Source: an uncultured Collinsella sp.
GTDB taxonomy: Bacteria > Actinomycetota > Coriobacteriia > Coriobacteriales > Coriobacteriaceae
Direction: 5' to 3'
Assembly: GCA_900551555.1 (NCBI GenBank)
Contig: URWC01000043.1
Span: 1-12,454, forward strand
DNA: 12,454 nucleotides
Below the pieces are notes generated by a model. It was not told where the DNA came from. It did no database searches and saw only the letters and a program-made list of their open reading frames with translations. Each line of letters opens with the position of its first letter. Position 1 is the stretch's first letter. Of this stretch, positions 1 to 7,037 are shown in pieces. The position numbers were made by a program, and so were the translations under genes.

Positions 1-47
1 CGCACTACGTGCGGCGGGGGCTTCTCGCGTCCTGCGGGATGTTTTGG
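1..47 (+). repeat. GC-rich intergenic repeat, copy 1 (inverted relative to the right end)
   Basis: The first 47 bases begin with a small hairpin (CGCAC, loop TAC, GTGCG; 1-13), then GGCGGGGG, then CGTCCTGCGG and a TTTTGG tail. Read on the opposite strand, bases 12449 to 12404 show the same order with the stem conserved, the loop changed to TTC and the same CGTCCTGCGG and TTTGG blocks; by eye about 36 of 46 positions agree. This points to a dispersed intergenic repeat. The copy may begin before the window. Its function is unknown; the hairpin has no T-run of a standard terminator. Confidence 0.6.
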
Positions 48-183
48 AAAATAACCCAAAACCGGCCATGTGGGGTCCTTTGGAGTCACCCTTTAGGCGG
101 AACTCTCCTAATTATTTGGATGAGTCGTTTACTTACTTGTACTGTTACCGTCTTCCCGCTCTTGTTGGGGTATGCTTTGTTCG

Positions 184-203
184 TATGTAAACGTATGACA
201 TGT
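184..203 (+). promoter_or_regulatory. LacI-family operator-like site upstream of the repressor gene
   Basis: TGTAAACGTATGACAT (186-201) matches the three sites between the repressor gene and the hydrolase gene (shared core AAACGnnTGACAT, central CG at 192-193). It ends about 20 bases before the chosen start codon of the repressor gene, so autoregulation is likely. The alternative upstream ATG at 200 lies inside the site, which is one reason to prefer the start at 221. The assignment to this repressor is inference from location and repetition. Confidence 0.65.
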
Positions 204-220
204 TGATGGGGGAGGGTGCT

Positions 221-1231
221 ATGGCTCGCGAGAGTGCTCGTTCTAAGGATACGGCTAAGCCTGGCATCAAGGAAGTTGCGGCGGTGGCGGGGGTTTCGCC
301 TACTACGGTATCTCGCGTGCTTAATAATCGCGGCTATATTAGCCAAGAGACCCGCGATAAGGTCCATGCCGCGATGAAGCGCATCAACTATACGCCCAAC
401 GATATCGCCCGTGCCATGCTCAACGGTCGCCTGAATCTTATCGGTATGATCGTCCCCTATGTCAGCAGTCCGTTTCATGCCCAAGTGGTTCAAGTCATTG
501 AGCATACCCTGGCCGAAAACGGTTTTAAGATGCTGCTGTGCAATAGCGCCAATCGACCCGAGCTTGAGCGCTCTTATATCGACATGCTTCGACGCAATAT
601 GGTTGATGGCGTCATCGTCAACTCGCTTAATATCGGTGCCGAGGCGTATGCCGAGATGGGCTTGAGTCTGGTTGGTATCGACTGCGACCTTGGCGAAGCC
701 TCTGTTCAGATTGCGAGCGACAGCTATAGCATCGGCGAACTTGCCACGCGTCGCCTGATCGATGACGGATGTTCACGCATCCTGTGCCTGCGCAGCAATA
801 GCCGCATGCGCATGCCTGCCAATAAGCGTACCGATGCCTACCTCGATGTTGTTGAGCAGGCCGGTTTGCCCGCGCTTGTCCGTGAGGTTGAGTTCGTTAA
901 GCCCGACGACGAAAAGAGCGCGGTCGTTGCGAAGATCCTCGATGAGAACCCCGATATTGACGGCATCTTTGCGGGAGACGACACGATGGCGGCTATCTGT
1001 CTTAACGTGATGAAGCAGCGCGGCTTGAGCGCTCCGGGCGATATTAAGGTCGTGGGCGCGGATGGTGCCCGCCGCACTATGACGTTTATGCCTGACTTAA
1101 CAACCGTACGCCAAGATATCGATCGCATCGGAGAGCTCGCGGCGCAATCCATCATTGCTCTTATTAACGGCGAAAAGCCCGAATCGAATATCAAGCTCCC
1201 CGTTGAACTCATTGAGGGTAAAACCGCGTAG
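221..1231 (+). CDS. LacI/GalR-family transcriptional repressor of the adjacent fructoside operon
   Basis: This is a 336-residue LacI-family regulator. Residues 16-60 form the N-terminal helix-turn-helix and hinge (KEVAAVAGVSPTTVSRVLNN, then the NYTPN hinge entry). The rest is a periplasmic-binding-protein-like effector domain, with the usual IGMIVP, VDGVIVNS, DGIFAGDD and DLTTVRQD blocks. The length is normal for the family. The start at 221 is chosen because GGAGGG (211-216) sits five to six bases upstream; the in-frame ATGs at 200 and 206 lack this and overlap the operator-like site. Position directly before GH32 and PTS genes makes it a ScrR-like repressor responding to sucrose, fructose or a phosphorylated derivative. 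The effector is inferred, not visible. There is no clear terminator after the gene. Confidence 0.93.
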   Translation: MARESARSKDTAKPGIKEVAAVAGVSPTTVSRVLNNRGYISQETRDKVHAAMKRINYTPNDIARAMLNGRLNLIGMIVPYVSSPFHAQVVQVIEHTLAENGFKMLLCNSANRPELERSYIDMLRRNMVDGVIVNSLNIGAEAYAEMGLSLVGIDCDLGEASVQIASDSYSIGELATRRLIDDGCSRILCLRSNSRMRMPANKRTDAYLDVVEQAGLPALVREVEFVKPDDEKSAVVAKILDENPDIDGIFAGDDTMAAICLNVMKQRGLSAPGDIKVVGADGARRTMTFMPDLTTVRQDIDRIGELAAQSIIALINGEKPESNIKLPVELIEGKTA

Positions 1232-1284
1232 TTCATCCCGTGCCAAAAGAATTCCTCAAACACCTCTGATGACCGTTCGCCGGC

Positions 1285-1302
1285 ATATGTCAACCGTTTG
1301 CC
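1285..1302 (-). promoter_or_regulatory. Distal operator-like site, inverted, between repressor and hydrolase genes
   Basis: On the minus strand this reads GGCAAACGGTTGACATAT, matching the two promoter-proximal sites in the AAACGnTTGACATAT block. Its central CG (1295-1296) lies 46 and 63 bp from those of the tandem pair. An auxiliary operator at such a distance could support repression by DNA looping. That is inference; only the sequence match is seen. Confidence 0.6.
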
Positions 1303-1334
1303 GACGACTGGAACTGCGAAAAGACGTATTGGTG

Positions 1335-1352
1335 TGAAAACGTTTGACATAT
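1335..1352 (+). promoter_or_regulatory. Promoter-proximal operator-like site O3
   Basis: TGAAAACGTTTGACATAT. The central AAACGTTT is palindromic, as is usual for LacI-family sites with a central CG. It contains the -35 hexamer TTGACA (1344-1349) of the hydrolase promoter, so a bound repressor would block RNA polymerase. Confidence 0.7.
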
Positions 1353-1372
1353 GAAAACGATTGACATATCTT
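1344..1372 (+). promoter_or_regulatory. Promoter of the GH32-PTS-GH32 operon
   Basis: A perfect TTGACA -35 (1344-1349) is followed after 17 bases by TATCTT (1367-1372), a 4/6 match to TATAAT. Transcription would start near 1379-1380, leaving a leader of about 36 bases with the ribosome site AAAGGAAG (1402-1409). The hexamers are interleaved with two operator-like sites, as expected for a repressed promoter. TTGACA also recurs at 1361-1366 as part of the second site, but no -10 fits it as well. Confidence 0.6.
1352..1369 (+). promoter_or_regulatory. Promoter-proximal operator-like site O4, tandem to O3
   Basis: TGAAAACGATTGACATAT differs from the preceding site at one position and begins on its last base. 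The central CG pairs are exactly 17 bp apart. It fills the spacer between the -35 and -10 hexamers. Confidence 0.7.
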
Positions 1373-1415
1373 GCAGTTGTACCGAGTTAGTATCTCGTGA
1401 GAAAGGAAGTCTCGG

Positions 1416-2798
1416 ATGCACAAGGTGTATTACCAGCCTGAGGGAATTTGGGTAGGCGACATCATGCCGTACGGCGAGGACGGCACGTTCTATCTCTATC
1501 ATCAGCGTGACACGCGAAACCCCGGACCTTTCGGAGAGCCGTTTGGCTGGGCACTCGCGACAACCAAGGACTTCGTCAATTACAAAGACTTTGGCGAGAG
1601 CCTTGAGCGTGGCGGCGACGAGGAAGTCGACCAGTATGTTTATGCCGGCACGGTGTTTAAGGTGGGCGACAAGTACCATGCGCTCTACACTGGTTGCAAT
1701 CGCGATAAGGTCAAGGCACGCTTGATGAAGCAGGTTCTTCTTCACGCAACGAGTGACGACGCCGTCAAGTGGGAGAAGAACATCGCCGAGACGCTGCTTC
1801 CGCCCCAGGAGGGTTACGATGACCGCAACTGGCGCGATCCCTTTGTGCTTTGGGATGAGGAGAACGAAGAGTACATGCTCATCCTCGGCACGCGTGTGGG
1901 CGAGGACAAGCGTCTGATGACCGGTCGTCTGGTCAAGTTCACCTCCAAGGACCTGGATACCTGGGAGTTCCAGGGCGACTGGTGGAATCCGGGCCTGTAC
2001 ACCATGTTCGAGATGCCTGATCTCTTTAAGATGGGCGACTGGTGGTATCTGGTGTTCTCTGAGTACAGTGATGGCAACAAGACCCGTTACCGCATGTCTC
2101 GCTCTATCAACGGTCCTTGGATCACTCCTGCGGACGATTCCTTCGATGGCCGCGCGTACTATGCCGCACGTACCGCATTTGATGGTGAGCGCCGCGTTCT
2201 CTTTGGTTGGGTTCCTACGCGTGACGAGGGCGGTGACCCCAGCTCTTACCTGTGGGGTGGCACCTTTATGCCCCTCGAGATCGTTCAGCGTGCCGACGGA
2301 ACGCTCGGCACCAAGCTCCCCGACAGCATGCTTGGCGCCTTTGGCGAGGGCAAGGCTGTCGAGACCTTTGAGCTTTCCTGCGAGTCGGGCAAGGTCGAGC
2401 AGGTGCTCGCCGCGGATGCCGGCTCCACCTACTTGCTCGATGCCGACATTGAGCTCGGCGGTAACGCTGCCGGCTTCTCGGTCAAGTTCGCCGAGGACGC
2501 CGAGACTGGTCTTGCCTATGAGTTCCGCGCCAACCTGCGCGAGGGCAAGCTCGAGTTCACGCCGGCTCCCCAGTACCCGTGGTTCCAGGTCAACAACATG
2601 GGCCTCGAGCGTCCGTTGTTCTTTAAGGGCGAGGGCACTCACCATGTGCGTCTGGTCGTCGACGACGACATCGCGACCATCTTTGTCGATGATGTTGCGC
2701 TCAACGCTCGCTTCTGCAACAAGCAGGGCCAGGGTGTGGCGCTTACCGTCACCGACGGTGCGCTCAAGTGCGCAAACGCAACGATCGCGTCTCTGTAG
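1416..2798 (+). CDS. Atypical GH32-like beta-fructosidase, intracellular
   Basis: This 460-residue protein has the five-bladed propeller signature of clan GH-J enzymes. The N-terminal block W12-V-G-D15-I-M-P followed by FYLYHQ lines up with the classical WMNDPNG nucleophile motif, so D15 is the likely nucleophile. R140-D141-P142 is the conserved RDP motif (transition-state stabiliser). E199 in MFEMPDLF stands where WECPDLF carries the acid/base. Residues from about 310 to 460 look like a C-terminal beta-sandwich. There is no signal peptide, so it should act in the cytoplasm on an imported, probably phosphorylated, fructoside. The start has a good AAAGGAAG site. The degenerate nucleophile motif places it outside ordinary sucrose-6-phosphate hydrolases; the true substrate is unknown. 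First gene of the operon, 45 bases before the permease gene. Confidence 0.85.
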   Translation: MHKVYYQPEGIWVGDIMPYGEDGTFYLYHQRDTRNPGPFGEPFGWALATTKDFVNYKDFGESLERGGDEEVDQYVYAGTVFKVGDKYHALYTGCNRDKVKARLMKQVLLHATSDDAVKWEKNIAETLLPPQEGYDDRNWRDPFVLWDEENEEYMLILGTRVGEDKRLMTGRLVKFTSKDLDTWEFQGDWWNPGLYTMFEMPDLFKMGDWWYLVFSEYSDGNKTRYRMSRSINGPWITPADDSFDGRAYYAARTAFDGERRVLFGWVPTRDEGGDPSSYLWGGTFMPLEIVQRADGTLGTKLPDSMLGAFGEGKAVETFELSCESGKVEQVLAADAGSTYLLDADIELGGNAAGFSVKFAEDAETGLAYEFRANLREGKLEFTPAPQYPWFQVNNMGLERPLFFKGEGTHHVRLVVDDDIATIFVDDVALNARFCNKQGQGVALTVTDGALKCANATIASL

Positions 2799-2843
2799 CG
2801 GCAACGAACCGTTTTATGATTTAGAAAAGGAATGGAGAGGAAC

Positions 2844-4295
2844 ATGGACTACAAGGCAGTGTCCCAGCAAGTCGTCGACAACGTCGGCGGACTGGAGAAC
2901 ATCGAGGGCGCCACGCATTGCGTGACCCGTCTGCGTCTGGTGCTCAAGGATACGAGCAAATACAACAAGGCCGAGCTCGAGAACATCGATGGCGTCAAGG
3001 GCGTGCTGTACAACAGCGGCCAGCTCATGATCATCTTCGGTACCGGTACCGTCAACAAGGTTTACGATGAGTTTATGGCTCTGACGGGCGTTAAGGAGAT
3101 CAGTGCTTCCGAGGTCAAGGGCGCCGAGGCGGACAAGAAGGGCAAGTTCTTCTCGGTCCTCAAGGTATTCTCGGACATCTTTATCCCCATCATTCCCGCC
3201 TTCGTCGGCGCTGCAATCATCATCGGCCTTAAGTCGCTGATCGTTGCCAACGGCCTCTTTGGCATGGAGGGCAGCCTCGCCGATCACAGCGAGTTCCTCA
3301 AGAACCTCGCAAGCTTCTTTGCCATTATCGCCACCACGTTCGACTACCTGCCTGTCCTGGTTATGTACAGCGCGGTCAAGCGTTTTGGCGGTAACCCGAT
3401 CCTGGGCATCCTCGTCGGTATCGTCATGGTTCACCCGAGCCTTATGAACCGCAACACGTTCGTTATGGACCCGACGGGTGCTGAGTACTGGAACTTCGGT
3501 CCGCTATCCATTCCCATGGTTGCTTTCCAGGGCGGTGTGTTCCCCGCAATCCTGACTGCCTGGTTTATGGCCAAGGTCGAGAAGATTGCCCAGAAGTACA
3601 TCCCCGAGGTCGTTTCGTTCGTCTTTGTCCCGACCGTTACCCTGATTCTTGCTAACGTTGCCCTGTTCACCGTGTTCGGCCCGCTCGGCAACCTGATCGG
3701 TGACGTCCTCGCCGGCGTAATCGATATCCTGTACAACAGGATGGGCGTCTTTGGTGCCTTTGTCTTCGCCGCGTTCCTGCAGCCGCTCGTCGTTACCGGT
3801 ACGCATCAGTTCATCCAGGGTATCGAGGCAAACCTTGTTGCCACGACTGGCTTCAACTACATCCAGGCCATCTGGTCGGTTTCCATCATCGCCCAGGGCG
3901 GCGGCGCCATCGGTATGTACCTCATTCACAAGAAGCACTCCAAAGAGCGCAACATCTGCATGTCGTCCTTTATCCCGACGCTGGTCGGAATCTCCGAGCC
4001 CGCTATCTTTGCTGCAAACATGCGCTATTCGATCATTCCGTTCATCTGCGCATGCATCGGTGCAGGCTGCGGCGGTGCCTTCGTCAAGCTCTTTGAGGTG
4101 CGCGCTATCGGTCAGGGTCTGACCGGCGTGCTTGGCCTGCTCATCGTCACGCCCGAGACCCTCGTGTGGTATGTGGCTGGCAATCTCATCGCCTTTATCG
4201 TGCCGATCGTCTTGATCTTTGCCTACAACAAGGCAAAGGGCGTGCCGACCACCGATGAAGAGGGCGCTGGCGCTGGCTTCGACGTTAGCTTCTAG
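2844..4295 (+). CDS. PTS EIIBC permease, sucrose/glucoside family
   Basis: The 483-residue protein is a two-domain phosphotransferase permease. Residues 1-80 are an EIIB domain with phosphorylatable Cys26 in the GATHCVTRLR motif. Residues from about 95 on form the membrane EIIC domain, starting at FSDIFIPIIPAFVGAAIIIG and including GTHQFIQGIEANL, AQGGGAIGMYL and the conserved GISEPAIFAANMR loop. No EIIA domain follows and none is encoded in the window, so a shared cellular EIIA (glucose type) must supply the phosphate. Start 2844 is favoured over ATG 2832 because GGAGAGG (2834-2840) lies just before it. It resembles ScrA/SacP, but other beta-fructosides or alpha-glucosides such as trehalose cannot be excluded from sequence alone; flanking GH32 genes argue for a fructoside. 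Confidence 0.92.
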   Translation: MDYKAVSQQVVDNVGGLENIEGATHCVTRLRLVLKDTSKYNKAELENIDGVKGVLYNSGQLMIIFGTGTVNKVYDEFMALTGVKEISASEVKGAEADKKGKFFSVLKVFSDIFIPIIPAFVGAAIIIGLKSLIVANGLFGMEGSLADHSEFLKNLASFFAIIATTFDYLPVLVMYSAVKRFGGNPILGILVGIVMVHPSLMNRNTFVMDPTGAEYWNFGPLSIPMVAFQGGVFPAILTAWFMAKVEKIAQKYIPEVVSFVFVPTVTLILANVALFTVFGPLGNLIGDVLAGVIDILYNRMGVFGAFVFAAFLQPLVVTGTHQFIQGIEANLVATTGFNYIQAIWSVSIIAQGGGAIGMYLIHKKHSKERNICMSSFIPTLVGISEPAIFAANMRYSIIPFICACIGAGCGGAFVKLFEVRAIGQGLTGVLGLLIVTPETLVWYVAGNLIAFIVPIVLIFAYNKAKGVPTTDEEGAGAGFDVSF

Positions 4296-4334
4296 TTGAG
4301 CCGTTCAGTGTAATCTGAGGATAAGTCCATTTGA

Positions 4335-4372
4335 GGAAGGGCGTTCGACTCGTGTGAGTCGAGCGTCCTTCC
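4335..4372 (+). terminator. Strong hairpin between permease and second hydrolase genes
   Basis: GGAAGGGCGTTCGACTC (4335-4351) pairs with GAGTCGAGCGTCCTTCC (4356-4372) across a GTGT loop: 17 continuous pairs, two of them G-U. It is followed by CCATAGACG, not a T-run, so it is not a standard intrinsic terminator. It may act as a partial terminator, a processing or stability element, or a block to 3' exonucleases that sets unequal expression within the operon. Confidence 0.6.
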
Positions 4373-4396
4373 CCATAGACGAGAAAGTCAACGGCG

Positions 4397-5839
4397 ATGT
4401 TAAATCAAAAAAACAAGGTGACACGCGCGGACTATGAGCAGTGGCGTGTCGGACAGGATGAGACGGCGGCTCGCATCGCGTCCGACCCCGATAGGCTTTT
4501 GTTCCATGTGGAGCCTGAGCTTGGCTGGCTCAACGACCCCAACGGTTTGGTTCAGATTGGTGATACGTATCACATCTATCATCAATACGATCCGTTCGAT
4601 GCTGCGCATGGCGGTCCAGTGCTTTGGAACCATCTGACGACAAAGGATTTTGTGACGTACGAGAATCACGGCCCCGTGCTGTTCCCCGATTCCGATTTGG
4701 ATTCGAGCGGAGCGTATTCTGGTTCTGCCTTTGTACGTGATGGCAAGATTCACTACTTCTATACCGGCAACGTCAAGCATTTTGACCGCGATGATTACGA
4801 CTACGTGTTGACGGGCCGTGAGCAAAACCAGATTCATATGGTTGCCGAGAATCCCGACGAATTGGGCGAGAAGCGCATGGCTGTTGGACCAGTCGATTAC
4901 CCCGACGATATCGGTACGCACGTGCGCGACCCCAAGATCCTTGAGCACGATGGTATCTACTACATGGTTCTGGGCGCTCGTACGAAAGACGACCGTGGCT
5001 GCGTGCTTGTCTATACTTCGCGTGATTTAGGGGTCTGGAGCTATGCGACGCGCATTGAGCTGGGCGAGAAGTTTGGCTTTATGTGGGAGTGCCCTGATCT
5101 GTTTGAGCTTGATGGCGAGCTTATTCTCGTTTGCTGTCCGCAGGGTGTGCCTGCCGATGGTTGGCGTTACCGCAATCCGCATCAGTGCGTGTGGTTCCCC
5201 ATCGAGGCCGATTGGGAGGCGCCGAGCTTTAAAATCGTCGGGAAGGGCATGCCCCCGATGGTCGATGCCGGTTTTGATTTCTATGCTCCGCAGTCCTTTG
5301 AGGATGCTGCAGGCCGGCGATTGATGATCGGATGGTCGGGTTGCCCCGATGCGACGGCGGAAAACCCGACGGTGGCGCGCGGGTGGCAGTGCGCGTTGAC
5401 GGTGCCGCGAGAGCTGAGCATGCGCGATGGTAAGCTCTGCCAGCAGCCGGCGCACGAGATTGAGAGGATGCGCGGCGACTGCGTTCGCACGACAGGCGGT
5501 GAAACCGTTGAGGAGCCGGGCCGCCTGTTTGATCTCGTGGTTTCCTGTGAGGGCGCCAAGATGGTTGAGCTCGAGATTCGCAAGGGTGTCTTTGTGCGCT
5601 ATGCGGACGGGATGCTTACCCTCGACATGGGTGACGAAGGCTATGGGCGCGACCAGAGGTCGATTGAGCTCGGCGAGCTTCGCGACCTGCGCGTGCTTTC
5701 GGACACTACGATGGTCGAGATTTTTGCCAACGGCGGTGAGGCGGCACTTACGAGCCGTACCTATTCGTCGGCGGTTCCGGCGATGGCGCTGCACGCCGAG
5801 GGCGCGGCGTCGATGGATTTCTACCGCCTCGCTCATTAA
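4397..5839 (+). CDS. GH32 sucrose-6-phosphate hydrolase / beta-fructosidase
   Basis: This is a canonical 480-residue GH32 enzyme (ScrB/SacA-like). W44-L-N-D47-P-N-G carries the nucleophile Asp47. R177-D178-P179 is the RDP motif. W230-E231-C-P-D carries the acid/base Glu231. The motif FYAPQSF and the IGWSG strand are also typical. There is no signal peptide, so it is cytoplasmic and would cleave the phosphorylated disaccharide delivered by the neighbouring PTS into a hexose phosphate and fructose. A short C-terminal beta-sandwich (about 370-480) follows the propeller. The start lacks a strong ribosome site (only GAGAAAG at 4381-4387), unlike the other operon genes, so translation may be weaker or depend on the upstream hairpin. 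Free sucrose or fructo-oligosaccharides are possible alternative substrates. Confidence 0.94.
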   Translation: MLNQKNKVTRADYEQWRVGQDETAARIASDPDRLLFHVEPELGWLNDPNGLVQIGDTYHIYHQYDPFDAAHGGPVLWNHLTTKDFVTYENHGPVLFPDSDLDSSGAYSGSAFVRDGKIHYFYTGNVKHFDRDDYDYVLTGREQNQIHMVAENPDELGEKRMAVGPVDYPDDIGTHVRDPKILEHDGIYYMVLGARTKDDRGCVLVYTSRDLGVWSYATRIELGEKFGFMWECPDLFELDGELILVCCPQGVPADGWRYRNPHQCVWFPIEADWEAPSFKIVGKGMPPMVDAGFDFYAPQSFEDAAGRRLMIGWSGCPDATAENPTVARGWQCALTVPRELSMRDGKLCQQPAHEIERMRGDCVRTTGGETVEEPGRLFDLVVSCEGAKMVELEIRKGVFVRYADGMLTLDMGDEGYGRDQRSIELGELRDLRVLSDTTMVEIFANGGEAALTSRTYSSAVPAMALHAEGAASMDFYRLAH

Positions 5840-6114
5840 CCGTGCATGGAGCACGATTGGACTTGTTGGGCGGAATGTGTCGCAGTTGCCGCGGCCAACT
5901 ACCGTTTATCGCGTATAGCGACCGTTTGCGGAATAAGTAACACTCCTTAATAAACCGTGTAAAATCTCAGTTAAGCACGGAGTTTTCCAGGGAGACGCTG
6001 TCCTTTGTTATGTGCAAAGGGCGGCGTCTCTTTGGCGCTTAGATGCCGTTGTGCAACAGCGCGACGCGCGTGTCATGTATTGAAAAGCCAATGTCGAGAT
6101 GGGTCGTGATAAGA
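5840..6114 (+). other. 275-base intergenic region with repeats and folded leader before degV
   Basis: No gene is seen here. From left to right it holds a weak 5-bp hairpin after the hydrolase stop (CGTGC 5841-5845 / GCACG 5851-5855), two exact ACCGTTT repeats 20 bp apart (5901-5907 and 5921-5927), a possible promoter (GTAACA 5937-5942, 17 bases, TAAAAT 5960-5965), and competing small stems: CCGTG 5955-5959 with CACGG 5976-5980, or CTC-GT 5966-5971 with AC-GAG 5977-5982 followed by TTTT. A long hairpin (5992-6030) follows. It may end the sugar operon and begin a regulated degV transcript. Confidence 0.45.
5992..6033 (+). terminator. Long hairpin upstream of degV, terminator or attenuator
   Basis: GAGACGCTGTCCTTTG (5992-6007) pairs with CAAAGGGCGGCGTCTC (6015-6030) across a 7-base loop: 16 continuous pairs including two G-U. 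Three T residues follow, a weak termination tract. It lies about 25 bases downstream of the likely start point of the promoter at 5937-5965 and about 85 bases before the degV start, which fits either a terminator of the sugar operon or an attenuator for degV. Confidence 0.5.
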
Positions 6115-6969
6115 ATGGGCAAGTATGTAATCGTGGTTGAGTCTGGGTCGGATGTAACGCCGGAGCTCTGCGAGCGCTACGGCATCGTGCGCGTGCCCAT
6201 GCATGTCACGATTGGTGACGAGACCGTCGAGGACGGCTCGATCGATCCGCTCGAGATTTATTCGCGCTGCAACGAGTTTGGTGTGATGCCCAAGACCAGT
6301 GGCTGTTCGCCAGCGGATTTTGCGCATGTGTACGACCGCATCCATGCCGAGCAACCCGACGCGACTATTTTGCATCTTGCATATTCCGAGGCCACGACCT
6401 GTTCGCATCAGTCCTCTAAGATTGCGGCTCAGGGGCGCGACTACGTGTTCTCCATGGACACGCGCTTTGTCTCGGTGGGCCAGTCGCTCGTTGTCGTCGA
6501 GACCGCCAAGTATATTGAGGCTCATCCCGATGCCACCGTTGACGAGATCTTTGCATTTACGAACTCCGTCATGGACCGCGTGTTGCTGGGTTTTGTTCCT
6601 ACGGACCTTGCCTTCCTTAAGGCGGGCGGTCGCTTGTCCAACGTCGCATTCCTTGGTGCCCATCTGCTCAAGATTAAGCCCTGCATTGAGGTGACGGGCG
6701 GTAAGTTCGTGGCGACCAAGAAGTTCCGCGGTTCTATGCTCAAGTGCGCCCGCGCCTTCATTGACCACATGGTTGCGAAGGGCGAGATTGACTACTCGCA
6801 CATTGGCCTGGCGTATTCGGTGGGCCTTTCCCAGGAGCTGCGCGATGACATGGAAGTCTATGCGCATGACCTGGGCTTTAAGGACGTTACCTGGACTCAA
6901 GTCGGCGGCGTCATCTCGAGCCACTGTGGCCCGACCGCCTTCGGTGCGGTGCTCACGCTTAAGGCGTAA
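6115..6969 (+). CDS. DegV-family fatty-acid-binding protein (FakB-like)
   Basis: The 284-residue protein matches the DegV family: an N-terminal IVVESGSDVTPEL strand-loop, the M-P-K-T61-S62 segment followed by SPADF, LHLAYSEATTCSHQS around residues 87-100, VFSMDTRFVSVGQ, LAFLKAGGRLSN (166-176) and KIKPCIEVTGGKF. Family members bind a single fatty acid; FakB proteins present it to the kinase FakA for phosphorylation and entry into phospholipid synthesis. Whether this copy pairs with a FakA is not visible; no kinase gene is nearby. Start 6115 is chosen because family members begin just before this strand. Upstream in-frame starts (6043, 6091, GTG 6106) are possible, and no strong ribosome site marks any of them. 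The protein is soluble, without signal peptide. Confidence 0.92.
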   Translation: MGKYVIVVESGSDVTPELCERYGIVRVPMHVTIGDETVEDGSIDPLEIYSRCNEFGVMPKTSGCSPADFAHVYDRIHAEQPDATILHLAYSEATTCSHQSSKIAAQGRDYVFSMDTRFVSVGQSLVVVETAKYIEAHPDATVDEIFAFTNSVMDRVLLGFVPTDLAFLKAGGRLSNVAFLGAHLLKIKPCIEVTGGKFVATKKFRGSMLKCARAFIDHMVAKGEIDYSHIGLAYSVGLSQELRDDMEVYAHDLGFKDVTWTQVGGVISSHCGPTAFGAVLTLKA

Positions 6970-7037
6970 AGGCCGCAGGCGAGCGTTCTTCAGCCTGACA
7001 TCTCGACGTAGACCCCAGCCATGGTGATGGGGGATAG

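Noticed and set aside
9..206. A 65-residue + strand frame before the repressor gene
   Set aside because: It starts inside the GC-rich repeat, has no ribosome site and runs through the operator-like site. The hydrophobic run is not enough to support a gene.
1290..2804. A 504-residue open frame on the minus strand, antisense to the first GH32 gene
   Set aside because: It is a by-product of GC-biased third positions. It has no recognisable domain, and the + strand frame contains clear GH32 motifs and a ribosome site.
2068..2925. A 285-residue + strand open frame across the end of the first GH32 gene and the start of the PTS gene
   Set aside because: It is Ser/Arg/Pro-rich, low in complexity, and overlaps two convincing genes in another frame.
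5027..5854. Minus-strand frame of 275 residues opposite the second GH32 gene
   Set aside because: The composition is Arg/His/Ala-rich, typical of antisense frames. It has no motif.
6073..6924. Minus-strand frame of 283 residues opposite degV
   Set aside because: There is no domain and no ribosome site, and it mirrors the DegV codons.
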